Shown here one piece after another: positions 11,062-22,751 of a stretch of DNA of 64,000 bases. Every line of letters starts with the position of its first letter. Within the stretch, counting starts at the first letter, position 1. The DNA lies in NCBI RefSeq assembly GCF_000687475.1, contig NC_057320.1, positions 3,038,001 to 3,102,000 on the forward strand, given 5' to 3'. A program made the translations under genes and the position numbers. Origin of the DNA: Ustilaginoidea virens (Eukaryota > Ascomycota > Sordariomycetes > Hypocreales > Clavicipitaceae). Under the pieces are notes generated by a model that saw nothing but the letters and a program-made list of their open reading frames with translations, ran no database searches and had not been told where the DNA came from.

Positions 11062-14000
11062 CTAGTACAGCCCTTCGTCGTCACTTGCCGTTCCATCTTG
11101 AAAACCCATCGCCATTTTTTCTTTGCCCCTTGAGCGACCATTCCCTGGCGGTGGGCCAGGGATGTCACTGGTCGAATCCTCATCGCCACCATCTGCATCG
11201 GTCGCGGAGGCCGTGGCTTTGGCGCCGTTGTCCAGCGCTGGCCTCTTCCCTTGAGCCTTGGCGCTAACCTTGCTTCTGCCTGCTGCAGACGACGGCCCAT
11301 GCCCCGGGGCTGAGAAGACACTGGCTTTGGGCTGCTTGTCTCGATTACCCTCGAAGGTGGCACGAACCTTTTCATAGTGCGCCAGTTCCCCGGCGCTCAC
11401 GCTAGGAACAAGTTCATCATGAGCGGCCATGAAATCGGCTTCCGTCACCATGACCGAAATATCCCTCTTGGTGGCGTAATGGTCGAAAAAGTAGGCCGTC
11501 GATATCTCTGGCTTGCCGGCACGTTCGGCGTTGATGGCGCGAACCTTGGCGTCAACGGCGGAGGATTGGCGAGTGATTGCCTTGAGCATGGCGTCACTGC
11601 ACAGAGCGTAAAAGTCGGCACCAGTGTAGGTAAAGGGCAAGCGTTGGGCGACGTTGCGCAGAGAGACGGATGGATGGAGCGTGAACCTGGGATACCTCGG
11701 TTAGCAAGGGTGAATAGACAATGAACAGCTTGGACAGCTTGTGCAGCTCAAACAGCTTCTGTAAAGTGTTATAGATGAAAAGCAGCACGACACTAACTTT
11801 CTCGTCAGGGCCTCCAAGATGGTTTGCTGTTTTTCGTGGGTATCGGATACTCCCAGGTAGAGCATTTTGTCGAACCGACCTGGTCGCAGCAGAGCTGCAT
11901 CGAGGAGGTCGGGTCGGTTGGTGGCGCCCACCACGAAGACACCTCCAGCATCGTCTCCACCAGACATGCCGTCAAGCTCGGCCAGGAGCTGAGAAACGAT
12001 GCGGTCCATGACGCCGCCGCTGTCGCCTTGGTTGCCTCTTTTCGGAGCTACAGAATCCAACTCGTCGAAAAACACAACGCATGGCCGGGCATCCCGGGCC
12101 CTTTGGAAAACGCGTCGGACATTGGCCTCGGACTCGCCGATGTACATGTTCAGCAGTTCCGGGCCTTTTACGCTGAAAAAGTTGAGGCTGTACTCGGTCG
12201 CAATGGCCTTTGCCAACAGCGTCTTACCGGTGCCCGGTGGGCCGTAGAAGAGGATGCCGGAACGCTTCTTCATGCCCTTGGCGAACAGCTCGGGACGTTC
12301 GAGGGGCAACTGTATTGTCTCGGCGACGGCGTCCTTGACGTTACTTAGTCCCCCGACATCGTCCCAGGTGACGTTGGGAATCTTGGGCGCGCCTATAGAG
12401 TCGGAGAAGTTCTTGCGAGCAGCTTCGACGGCAACCTCGAAATCCGAGGCTGTGAGAGAACGGGCAAGAGGTCCTCCGGCAACCTCGACGTCTCGCATTG
12501 TCACGACGACACTGCCACGACTATTCTTGGCTGACAAGTCTTCGAGGCGAGCCAACCGGGCCAACGAAGCTCGTTCCACCACATCGACCAAGTCACCGGC
12601 AACCAAAGCTGCAGTCTTGAGTGCAACGGAATTCAGGTCAAGGGCCGGCTCTAGACTGACACCGCAGTCGTCAACCACGCTTCGGAGAATGGCCTCGCGT
12701 TCTGATTCGTCAGGGGCAGGCATTTCCAGTTCATGAGTGAACAGAGCCCTGACACCGTCGGGGACTCGATCTACCTCATTGGTTGTCGCGATAAGAACCC
12801 GGACATCTTCTAGGATCTCCTTCATTGTTGATTCGATCCGGTCGGCTGTGAGGGCTTCTATATGCCGGATCAAGAGAGCGCAGCATTCAGGGCCGCAGCT
12901 GATGGCTCTCTCGGCCCGCGTCCTGAGCAGCCCTTCTGTCTTGACATCGCTGCCACTTCCTCCTCCTTCACTGAGAATATCGTAAGCATCGATGCTGTAG
13001 GTATGAAGACCCACGTCTGCACAGGCAGCAGCAGCCAACGTTGCTTTACCAATGTTTCGGTGCGTGGACGTCACCAGAATGGCAACCGGAGGCATGTTGA
13101 GATGGATGGCCCTGGGACTAGTGCTAGCCGCCAATTGCTCCCGCAGCTGGCGCCGCAGAGGGGATACGAAGTTGTCTCTTTGGTGTGTCACGGCCAAAGG
13201 TCCTGCATCATGCGTTCGTTTGGATGCTTTCTTCAACCCAAGATAGTACGGCCAACTGCTTTGATCAACTCCTGGAATGCGGCTAGTCTCGAAGCCTGAC
13301 CCATGCATGCCGACGGTCGAGCTGTCGATGCAAGCAACGGAGCCCCAAAAGGCCTCAGCGGTTCCATCCTCGTCCTCATCGGCTCTTTGGATTTGGATAT
13401 GGCCAACCTTGAACCATGCGACGCTGTCAATGCGAGATGAAGGCTGTCCTGGCCGACTTTCATCTGCCGTGAGAGCGACGACATCGTCCACTTCTGAGCT
13501 GGCATTTCCTGTGGCTTCCTGAAGTGCTCGTCCAAGCTGCGCGTCTACAGGCACTGCAATCAAATCACCAGGTCGTACCAGTCGAATCTTTCGGGCGAAA
13601 TAGCGCTTCAACCCTCCCAGCACCGCGGTTTGGTAGGCTCGCTCTGCCGAAATCGGGGTGCGAATGTGATGAATAGCTATGTCTCTTGCGTAGGGCGGAT
13701 GCGACGCGCTGGTGAATCGTGGAAGGGTCCCCTTGCCTTGATAGAACGACTTTTTGAGCCCGGAAATGCGAAGGTGGGTGGCCCCGTCCAAGTTGGCGAG
13801 CAGGATTGGAGATGCGTAAGCGACTGGACTAGATGGGCGCTGCACCTGTGATTCAAAGAAAGACATCTTCCTCTCGCCGGTTCTCGAGCTTGGAATCCGA
13901 GTGACTGGTCGTTGAGAGTAGCCCTCTGGTAGGCCATACACCCGAACAGGCCGCCAGTTGGCGACCTCGGGCTCTGCGCTACCGAAGCTGCCGAACCCGA

Positions 14001-15448
14001 AAGCGTCGCCGTCAGCCACTTCTATTCGAGCCCAGTCTCCTGAGAAACAGCCAATTTTCGGCAGCGAGCTCACATCTACATATACCCTGGCTTCTTCATC
14101 CTCCTCCGGTGATGGTCTAGGATGCAACAAGTCTGAAGGGATATGTTGCGTAAGACCTTGGGCCTTGAATAGGCGCCCCCTTTGGCGGTCTGGTCTAGCT
14201 GTGGTTGAAGTGAAGTTTGAGAACACCGACTCCGGGGTTGCGGCGCCATTCATTTTTCTTCCACGGAGCGTGCCAATGGTCATTGGCGTCCCGGATTGCA
14301 TCGTGCCCATCCCGCTGCTACTGGCAATGCTAAGAGTGGGAGCTTCAAGAGAAATCATGTCATCCATGGAATCATCGGACATTTCTCCCTCGTGCTCAGC
14401 AGCGGACGGCTCAGACTCTGATTCGGTAACGGTTGCATCGGCTTGTGCATCCGTGCGATATCGCTCCTCAGCTGCAGAAAAGAACTGATCCGTGTTCCCA
14501 TCATCGTCCTCTTCGCCGACTCCACCATTCAGCCGGTGACTGTTGATGATGGCTGCATTCCCTCTCGTGCGCCTCCTGTGTCTTCCACGCATCAGAACAA
14601 TTTTCGTCGATTCGCTCAAAATGCCCTGGGCGACCGGCTCGCATAGCATAATTTTGCCTGGGTTTGGAGGAACATGTGTCACGGAATGCGGCGCAAGTGG
14701 CAGTGCGAATAAATCCCCAGCATGCGCAACCTTGAGACCGCTCAAGGAGGTTCTAATGGCAGATATGAGTCTCTCCTCAGCGCTCATGTTGGCTGTTTTC
14801 TTGATGCTGGGATTGGAAAGATGTTCCCGGAAGAAGGTACCCTCGCCATTCTCCAAGCGCTTTGTTGATTCGCTTTCGAGGCTGACGAAAACGGTTTCCA
14901 GGGGAAGGGGCACAACGTCCAAAACCAAGACTTCTATGCCACTTCGGCTGTGGCTTGAAAGTCTGGAAGGGGCAACTTCTTGCAGTGTTGCCGCAAAGCT
15001 CTGAAGGGCCGTTGATGAGGGAGAGAATTGAACTGTAGAGGGCGCCAAGTTGGGAGACTTTTGAACTGGAATGATTGACCACCTCGTCTCTGCAGGCGCG
15101 GCGTTAGGAGCCCATGGCGCAAGCGCGATGTAGTGTATCTGATTCGGATGGTCGTGCTCGAGCCCTGCGTGCGAGAAGTTAAATGTCAGTCGGTCATGTA
15201 AAAGGTGTAGAAGGTGGACACAAAACGAGGCCGTCTTTTTTTTTTTTTTTTCCTTTTGCTGTCTAGAGAGAAGTACCGTGCCGAAGATGTGGTAGAAGAT
15301 CCGTGGCTATGTCTTCCGATACGATGCCAACGTCTCCTTTGATGCGATCGTCCAAGACGAGTCTGGCTGATATTGCAGGTTTGTCTTGGCGCCGCCTGCG
15401 TACCGACTTTTTAAGTGTCGCGGACTCTCCGCCGTTTGCAACTGCCAT
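11062..15448 (-). CDS. PEX6: Peroxisomal biogenesis factor 6 (AAA+ ATPase)
   Basis: Three exons, 15448-15277, 15164-11798 and 11686-11062, join to 1387 residues, the usual size of fungal Pex6. Exon 1 carries the basic N-terminus (RRRRQDKPAISARLVLDD, then KGDVGIVSEDIATDL). The D1 ATPase has a degenerate P-loop (THRNIGKAT), as is known for Pex6. The D2 ATPase, from about residue 1000, has Walker A GPPGTGKT (~1035), Walker B VVFFDELDS (~1090) and the second-region motif GATNRPDLLDAALLRPGRFDK. The last exon begins FTLHPSVSLRNVAQRLPFTYTGADF. With Pex1, Pex6 extracts ubiquitinated Pex5 from the peroxisome membrane so the receptor recycles. It is divergent from the lipase gene and two genes from a PTS1-bearing CoA ligase. 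Confidence 0.95.
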
Positions 15449-16095
15449 GGCACGGGCGATGTCGAGAAGGCGCAGAGTGCAGCGTTTTCCGAGTATCAAT
15501 TGAAGCTAAGACGCGGTATGTCCTCTGCAGTAATGGAGACGGAGTCCAAGCTTGTGGGCCCCGCTATCGCAGGGACATTGCGAGAGGCCGGAAATATGGA
15601 ACCCTAAGCTTTCTGACATCAGAAATCGAGGGCGTCAGAAAAGTTAAAGAAGTTGGATTAAAAGCTAAGAGCTTCGGTCAACCTTTGTGTGATAAGCGGA
15701 GCTGTAACTATTGACGTCTTTTCTTTATCTTTTTGCGAATGCATCTATAGACTGTTTAGACATTTTATAAAGGTACACGCTTCCTCTGCGGATCCGTGTG
15801 ACTATGGCGAAGCTGATTTTCACATGTCTGACCAGGGCAACTGATCGTTTCTCCTTTTAGCAATACCCGAACCGCCTTGATTCCGTGCCTCAGATCAAGA
15901 CCAAGCAACTTTGATCTCGCCCGCCAGGGATGTAATGGAATAATAGATGATTTTGGCGACGCGCGTTCATATGTTTAATGTTTAGATTATATCAGGATTC
16001 GCCTCAACGGTCGATATGCCGGCCGTGTTCATGTTAATGATGGAGAGTTGAAGCATTTCGGAAGCCAAAACTCTAGTACTAGGAGCTGAGCAGAC
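15449..16095. promoter_or_regulatory. Divergent intergenic region between PEX6 and lipase
   Basis: 647 bp separate the two start codons, so both promoters must lie here. The sequence is moderately AT-rich towards the lipase start. I see no gene and no motif I can name with confidence. Confidence 0.5.
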
Positions 16096-18228
16096 ATGGC
16101 GCGAACCCTGCCAGCTTTCCAGTCGCAGGTTTGCGAAGGAAAGCAAACTCCCAGTCAGATCGAGGCTGGCGCAGAAATTCTCCAGGACGATGCCGCAACC
16201 GCCGCAACCCGATCAAGCCTTACTGCTGGTCAAGACGAGCCTGTTGCAAGCGGTCTGTGCTCTCAGACGTCTCACGATAAATGTTGCTTGTCGGGGATGT
16301 CGACGCAGGCTTCACCTCAGGTTCATGATTCCGAACCCAATTCGCACCGGGAAATCGGCCACAACTCGGTCGAAAATGCCATAGGCCCTGGTGCCGACGT
16401 ACGCTATGCACGATTTGGACGAGAAGGACAGGTGGAGAAGGAAGCGCAGTCTGATACGAATGAGAAGTCTATGCAACAGGACGAGCTGGGGACGATGGCA
16501 GCACTCGCTAGCAAGCCTCTGTGTCCTCCGTTGAGAGTACGCGGGCCACCATCTTTCCCATCTCCCTTCCGAGCCCTCTTTTTCAGAACATCGGCCTTTG
16601 TTCTAAGTTCGACGTTTCTGGCGGTTGTTGTTGTGGCGGCCCTCATAACGAGCATTCCAACATTGGCTAAGAAAGTCATATATATTCTGACATTTCGGGA
16701 TATCAACACGCTTCGACCCTTTTATGAAGAGGAATGCAGAAGAGCTGACACTCGACGAGAAAAGCAGAGAGCATGGGAGCATTATGAATCTGCTGAAAAT
16801 ATTGGCGGTGACCAAGAAGGTACCGCAGACGATTATCCTCCCACAGAAGGTGGCAAAGATCGACTGCTCTGCGACGTCGGGTACTACGCGAAACGCGTGG
16901 GGCTTGAAGTTGACATGTTTCATGTTTGTACTGAGGATGACTTCGTCATAAGCCTCTGGCATGTCTACGATCCCAAAGAATACCTGGTTCAGGATGCGTC
17001 CGAAGCAGATGCTGGCGTCAATGGAGAGAAAGTCCCCCGCAAAGTCTTGAAGCCTCAGATTCGGAAACCGAAATTCCCAGTACTCCTACTACCTGGCCTC
17101 CTGCAAAGTTCTGGCGCGTATTGCTGCAATGACGATGACTCTTTGGCTTTTTGGCTTTGCAAATCTGGGTTCGATGTTTGGCTGGGGAACAATCGGTGCG
17201 GGCCTTTGCCTAACCACAAAACTTTTTCCTCTTCAGATCCGCGAATGTGGTCTTGGACAATTCGGCATATGGCCACCTTTGACCTGCCCGCTTTAGTATC
17301 TCGGGTCCTTGCTGAAACTGGGATCGATAAGCTTGGCTTGATCTGCCATTCACAGGGTTCAGCGGAGACATTGATAGCGTTGGCCAAGGATCAACGACCT
17401 GAACTTGGAGAGAAGCTATCGGTCTTTTGCGCGTTGGCACCAGCAGCGTATGCAGGGCCGCTCGTCGACAGGATGTGTCTCCGATTCATGCGACAAATTC
17501 CAGCATTCATGTTCCAGATGACTTTTGGCATCCACGCCTTTATACCACTGATATTGCAGATGCAGTCCCTTTTGAATCCTAGGATATACGCATGGTTGGG
17601 GTACAGAGTATTCTCGTTCCTTTTTAAATGGTCCGATTTGCGATGGGACCGGGAATTAAGAGATAGGCTGTTCCAATTCGCCCCCGTTTACGTGAGTGCG
17701 GAAGCCATGCAATGGTGGCTGGGCCAAGATGGGTTTGCAAGACACAGATGCATCCTCTTCGCCGGCGAAGTCGTTGAGTATGAGGAACGAAGAGATGACG
17801 TTGCAGTCAAGACGTCTGTGGAAACTTTCATGGAGCCGGCCATTGAAGCCAAAGCTGACATGCCATATCTGAACAACATGGGTAGGGATAGTTCTCGGAC
17901 GGGAGACAATGTTGCTAGTACTTGGTGGTATAACGAGCAAGTTCCACCATTCGCCATGTGGGTGTGCGGCAAAGACCGATTGGTAGACGGGCAGCGGCTA
18001 CTGAGGCGATTCGAAAGTGGACGAGAGCCGCATGTGCAGCTGGTGCATAGCAAGGTGATTGACGAATACGAACATTTGGATATCCTCTGGGCCATTGATG
18101 CCGCGGAGCAAGTCTTTTACGAGATCCGGGAAGTGCTCTGGAAGACATGCCACGTCCGAGATAGATGCAGGGTACCAGAAGGATGCGAAGGTGTACCTGC
18201 ATGGACCTCATCAAGGGGTAGGGTTTGA
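16096..18228 (+). CDS. Membrane-anchored steryl ester hydrolase / AB-hydrolase lipase (YEH/TGL1 type)
   Basis: Single-exon gene, 710 residues. After a ~150-residue polar N-terminus comes one membrane segment (FVLSSTFLAVVVVAALITSIPTLA, broken as FVLSSTFLAVVV and AALITSIPTLA, ~165-190). An alpha/beta-hydrolase lipase domain follows: the AB-hydrolase-lipase entry segment (KRVGLEVDMFHVCTEDDF, LWHVYDP), oxyanion region VLLLPGLLQSSGAY, FDVWLGNNRCG, nucleophile elbow LICHSQGSAE with Ser near 418, acid region WVCGKDRLVD and catalytic His in YEHLDILWA. The elbow is CHSQG where GHSQG is usual. Yeast Yeh1, Yeh2 and Tgl1 of this family hydrolyse steryl esters at the plasma membrane or lipid droplets. Sterol ester as substrate here is inference. 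Confidence 0.85.
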   Translation: MARTLPAFQSQVCEGKQTPSQIEAGAEILQDDAATAATRSSLTAGQDEPVASGLCSQTSHDKCCLSGMSTQASPQVHDSEPNSHREIGHNSVENAIGPGADVRYARFGREGQVEKEAQSDTNEKSMQQDELGTMAALASKPLCPPLRVRGPPSFPSPFRALFFRTSAFVLSSTFLAVVVVAALITSIPTLAKKVIYILTFRDINTLRPFYEEECRRADTRREKQRAWEHYESAENIGGDQEGTADDYPPTEGGKDRLLCDVGYYAKRVGLEVDMFHVCTEDDFVISLWHVYDPKEYLVQDASEADAGVNGEKVPRKVLKPQIRKPKFPVLLLPGLLQSSGAYCCNDDDSLAFWLCKSGFDVWLGNNRCGPLPNHKTFSSSDPRMWSWTIRHMATFDLPALVSRVLAETGIDKLGLICHSQGSAETLIALAKDQRPELGEKLSVFCALAPAAYAGPLVDRMCLRFMRQIPAFMFQMTFGIHAFIPLILQMQSLLNPRIYAWLGYRVFSFLFKWSDLRWDRELRDRLFQFAPVYVSAEAMQWWLGQDGFARHRCILFAGEVVEYEERRDDVAVKTSVETFMEPAIEAKADMPYLNNMGRDSSRTGDNVASTWWYNEQVPPFAMWVCGKDRLVDGQRLLRRFESGREPHVQLVHSKVIDEYEHLDILWAIDAAEQVFYEIREVLWKTCHVRDRCRVPEGCEGVPAWTSSRGRV

Positions 18229-19448
18229 TAAGATGAGTGGGAACTAATGTAGTGTCTGGTGTGGTTTCTGGTGGTATTTGACCGAATATGCAAGTCACGC
18301 CGACTTTGCAGCGAGCAGTTTAGCTAGACGGGAAGCTTATTTTGTGGTTATTTTTTTTTTATTTTAATTTTATATTCTTATTCCTTTCTTTTTATTTTTA
18401 TTTTATTTTTTTTTCCCCCGCAGTTTTCACACCATGTTCTATTTGCAACTGCCGCCTTTACACACCCAGGCAGGCATCGGCATGGCTGGTTGTTCAAGTT
18501 CGTTGATGCCAGCATCGGAATTAGATGAGACGCGCCTTATCATACTTTAATTTCACACTTTAGCAAGACAACTGCATCAAGTCAGCAGAGCATTAAACAG
18601 CCAAAGACTGCAAGTGCAAGACCTCTGATCAAGATGAAATTGGTCCAGATGGCAGGCCACGGCAATTGCGAAACAACGTGGGAGAAATCTCCATGTGCCT
18701 GTCAATGCCAGTTGAGGCGTAAGCACCAAAGCACAATTGCGGTAGGTGCAATGTGGCTTCAAGGATCTTTCAATGTTCTTTACGGGAGCACAATTTTCTT
18801 CTGTACAGTCCGACTGCACACTGCACGTTCTCAGCCTCCCTCCCTCCGCCAAGTGCTGTCCGATCTTGCATTACTCATTCCCTAACGGCATGGACAGATT
18901 CCCGAGGTCTCGATGGGAGAACCATAGTCATGTCTTAACCCAGCGCCCATCCCGTTGCATCACGCTTGTCCGTCAATCATCCAACTGCACCCCCGACTTC
19001 GGCTCTGTGGATGCTGGCTTATCGCACCAAGGGGTAAGGGGAGCGGAGGATCCGGGACGCAGGATGCAGGGTCGTATTGCCTTTGTCCAATGACTTTGGT
19101 GCTCTCCTTTGTGCAGGGTGGCGACGGCGCCCAGGATTATGGATTTGCGTCGTCAGACTCGTCACTACGGCTCTACGCTGACTGACCTCCAAGCAGGGTC
19201 GGTCTCTACTACGACCTACTCCGCCTCCGTCTTCGTCCTATTTGTGATGACCAGGTAGGTATCAAAACCACCTCGCTCCTGCAAGGCCTGAATGTACGGA
19301 ACGCGTGAGCATATCTCAACCCGCCCCCCCTCGGCGACCCTCTTACTGGCGATTTCAATTCCCAGCTTCCCTGCATCCCAGCATTCCCCAGTTAAGCTTC
19401 ATTTTGAAACGAGGATATCAAACCACCTTTTGAGAATCCACAGGCAGG
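18229..19448. other. 1.2-kb intergenic stretch
   Basis: Contains the lipase 3' region with a T-rich, AT-rich tract (18347-18416) and the promoter of the CoA ligase. No credible ORF or RNA gene seen. Confidence 0.5.
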
Positions 19449-21603
19449 ATGCCGATAATTTCAGAATGGACGGTGGACATCCCCATCATTGATACCTGGG
19501 CCATGTACTTTGCCGCGCCTGAGGCAAAAGAGTATCCGGATAATCATGGTTTGTGGCCCTTGAGTTGGATCCCATCGCCGAACGACGTGGAGAACAGAAG
19601 AAAGAAAACGGATGGGAAATGTTGTGTTAACAAGCTGTGTTGTCACTAGTTCTTCTGGTCGATGGTGACACAGACCGCTCATACACGTACAGTGATATCA
19701 AGCAGCGCTCCATCGACTTTGGAAAAGGTCTCAAGCACATTTTCAAATTGAACAAGGGTGATGTTCTCGGGTTTTTCTCATCGAACTGCATCGATATACC
19801 CATTGTGACCTGTGGCCTCCACTGGGCGGGCGGAGTCGCCAGTCCTGTAAACCCTACCTATACGGTGGACGAGCTGGCGCGGCAGCTCACCGACTCGAAA
19901 GCTACGGCGTTAGTTACGCAAAAACCATTCCTGGCAGTCGCGGTCCAGGCCGCACGGAAGAGCGGAATACCTCTGGAGAGGGTAATTCTTATCGGCGACG
20001 GGAAGGATGAGGCTGGAAAGCATAGGCACTGGACCGATATCACGGCCAAGGGCGCTTGGATCCAGCCCGCAAAGGCGGATCTGGATCCAAAAAAGGACTT
20101 GGCGTACTTGATTTACAGTTCCGTATGCCTTCACCCGGCTCCAACTGCTTCAAAAAGCAGCACCAAGACAAACCAAGGGCTAATCCAACACTGTTGATAG
20201 GGAACTACTGGCTTGCCCAAGGGAGTCATGCTTACGCATTACAACGTCGTCGCCAATGCCTATCAGTTCTCTCGATTGGATTCCAAAACCCTCAACTGGG
20301 ATTCTGATCGCCATCTAGGCGTGCTGCCCTTTTTCCATATTTACGTAAGCCAGGATTCTGTCTGAGCTTGACAAGAGTGCTTTTTTCTTTATTTTTGTGC
20401 TTCCCTTCTTCGAATTTAACGAGCAACAATTCTAGGGCATTTCCATTTCCCTCAACATGACGATAAAAACCGGCTCCACGATGGTAGTTCTGCCCAGGTT
20501 CGAGCTCGAAAAAGCTTGCCAACTCGTTGAAAAGCATGCCATCACCTTCATGTATGTCCCTCCACCGATTGTGCTCGCACTTGGAAAGCATCCCATAGTG
20601 GACAAGTACGACCTGACGTCCCTTCGGTGGATCAACTCTGGTGCTGCGCCGTTGGGTGTGGATCTCGTCGAGGCAGTTTGGAAAAGACTGAAGATCGGCG
20701 TCAAGCAGGGCTACGGCTTGTCGGAAACGAGTCCAACAACGCACTTGCAGCTGGTTGATGAATGGTGGAAGTTTCAGGGCTCCGTAGGACGACTCTTGCC
20801 ACACATGGAGGCCAAGATTGTTGACTTGGATGGCAAAGAGCTACCACGTGGCCAGGTATGTTTTGATGAACGACAACGGCTCCTTTCGTTTCTCTTTCAA
20901 GCCATCTTTCATACTCTGGCTCCATATTTTCTTCAGATCGAACCGCGTATATTCTCGCTAATGCTATTCTTTTTGCTTTTGGTACCCCTCCTTCAGGATG
21001 GCGAAATCCTCCTCAAAGGCCCCAACGTCTTCAACGGTTACTGGAACAGGCCTGATCTGAACAAGGAGACTTTCACGCAAGACGGCTGGTTCAGGACTGG
21101 CGATATTGGACACGCCTGTAAACGGGGCCATTTCTACATCACAGATCGCATGAAGGAACTCATCAAATATAGTACGTGCTGTCGCCTCTCTCCCGTCTGT
21201 TTTTACACATGCCGGCTGTTGTTATGAACGGAAAAGGAGAAAAACATGTACTGAACTTGTCCAATTAGAGGGCTTCCAAGTAGCCCCTGCTGAACTTGAA
21301 GCTAAGCTCCTCGGTCGCGAGGACGTCGACGACGCCTGCGTTATTGGCGTGTGGGACAATGAGCAGCACACCGAAGTCCCGAGGGCTTATGTCGTGGTTC
21401 GGCCTGACGTCAAGGAGACAGATGAACTGGCGCAAGACATTGCTAGCTGGCTGGGGGAGAGGGTCGGTCCACCGAAGAGGTTGCGTGGTGGCGTCAAATT
21501 CGTCAGGGAGATCCCCAAATCGCAGAGCGGCAAGATCCTGAGAAGGGTGTTGAAGGATCAGGTCGTGAGGGAAGAGGGTATGGACACTAAGGCGAAGCTG
21601 TAG
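19449..21603 (+). CDS. AMP-dependent acyl/aryl-CoA ligase (4-coumarate-CoA-ligase-like) with C-terminal PTS1
   Basis: Six exons: 19449-19548, 19650-20122, 20201-20344, 20436-20855, 20997-21171, 21269-21603. All phases agree and give 548 residues. ANL-superfamily motifs in order: the phosphate-binding loop SSGTTGLPKGVML, split by intron 2 at residues 191/192; LPFFHIYG; QGYGLSETSP; the adenylate-binding block GWFRTGDIG with YITDRMKELIKY; and the C-terminal hinge domain GFQVAPAELEAKL with catalytic Lys in PKSQSGKILRRVL. Such enzymes activate a carboxylic acid to its CoA thioester through an acyl-AMP. The protein ends TKAKL; the last three residues AKL fit the PTS1 consensus, so a peroxisomal matrix location is likely. 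Fatty or aromatic acid specificity is not readable. Confidence 0.92.
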
Positions 21604-21737
21604 AGATTGGGTAGGACGACTGACGTACGCTTTGTTTCCCATGTTGGCGAGTTCTGACGGCGCCACACGTCCAGTGCTTCGCCCGTTTGTCGTGGATAGA
21701 GTATACATTATCGTGCAAAACAACAGCATCCAAGTGT

Positions 21738-22751
21738 TTACCCCATTCTCTCAGCTTCCTCCAAGAGCTTCTCCACGCTAAATCTCGCGTCGCCGTTGGC
21801 AAACCACTCGACCAGCTTCCTCCGCTCAAGAGCTCGTTCTTTCCTCAAAGGGTCAATTTCCGCGACAGCGCCGTCCCAGGCACCGTAGAATCGCTGCAGG
21901 CACATTACCAACCACCTGGCATGCTCGGGGGACACACCCCGGCCCTCCATAGTCTGCCCCTGCATCAAGACGAGGCCCTTGTCATGGACCAAGTCCAAAT
22001 GATGCGTGACGGTGGTATGAGGTTGCGCAAACTCCCCCCTTGCTTTGAACTCGGCCAGCTGGGTGAAAAGAACGGTGCTGGTCTGGGAAGCAGCGTCGAA
22101 TGTCCACTGCAGGAAGTGAATCTCGGCGCCTTGACTCTCGTGCGGAACCGGCAGCACGAACCGAGGAGACTTCCGCGCCATCTCCTCCATTGCCTTGTAG
22201 CAGCTGGCCGGGATGACGGCGCACAGCTTCTGCGGCGCACCGGCGTGGCGCAGCCGCCAGACCGCGGTCAGTTCCTTCTCGGGCAGCTCGCGGATCTTGG
22301 CGACGTCGACCAAGTCATCCAGTGACCGTATCGCGGCTACTTTGCCGCGCGTGCCGGGAGGTGCGGCAGCCGAGGAGGCTGGAGGCTCGTCTGCGCAGGG
22401 CTGCTCCCTTTGCGACGGAACAGGTCCCCGGTTGGGCTGGGAGACGGGAGTGTCTGGTGCTTGGGGGATTGGGGGGATGGGATGCTCGATGGCACCCTTC
22501 TTGCGCTCAGCGGCGATGCGGTCGGCATAGGCGGATTTGAGGGCATCGATGCCGCCCAGCCCTTCTTTCCGGGCTTTTCGGTCGAGCTTCTCCCTGTACT
22601 TTTCGAGGACTGCCTGTGAGGGCTGTCTGGTCGCGAGGAATCGGACGTCGTGCACTTGAGCCCAGCGCCGCTGGGTGTGGAGGCATTGCGCCGATGTCAA
22701 GGGACAAGTCGTTGTCAACTGGCGAAGGGTCGGAATTCTGATGCCTGGCAT
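21738..22751 (-). CDS. ATP11: F1-ATPase assembly factor Atp11, mitochondrial
   Basis: Single-exon gene, 337 residues from the ATG at 22751. That start is chosen because it begins a good mitochondrial presequence (MPGIRIPTLRQLTTTCPL, few acidic residues, several Arg); the frame stays open further upstream but without recognisable sequence. After a basic region and a Pro-rich linker (~80-140), the ATP11 domain shows KLCAVIPASCYKAM, FVLPVPHESQGAEIHFLQWTF, TVLFTQLAEFKARGEFAQPHTTVTHHLDL and KGLVLMQGQTM. Atp11 chaperones the F1 beta subunit in the mitochondrial matrix before hexamer formation. It is divergent from MMS19 across 455 bp and ends 134 bp from the CoA ligase stop (convergent). Confidence 0.93.
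   Translation of the reverse strand: MPGIRIPTLRQLTTTCPLTSAQCLHTQRRWAQVHDVRFLATRQPSQAVLEKYREKLDRKARKEGLGGIDALKSAYADRIAAERKKGAIEHPIPPIPQAPDTPVSQPNRGPVPSQREQPCADEPPASSAAAPPGTRGKVAAIRSLDDLVDVAKIRELPEKELTAVWRLRHAGAPQKLCAVIPASCYKAMEEMARKSPRFVLPVPHESQGAEIHFLQWTFDAASQTSTVLFTQLAEFKARGEFAQPHTTVTHHLDLVHDKGLVLMQGQTMEGRGVSPEHARWLVMCLQRFYGAWDGAVAEIDPLRKERALERRKLVEWFANGDARFSVEKLLEEAERMG

Noticed and set aside
19449..21603. Secondary-metabolite cluster around the CoA ligase
   Set aside because: No PKS, NRPS, terpene synthase, P450 or pathway regulator nearby; neighbours are housekeeping genes.
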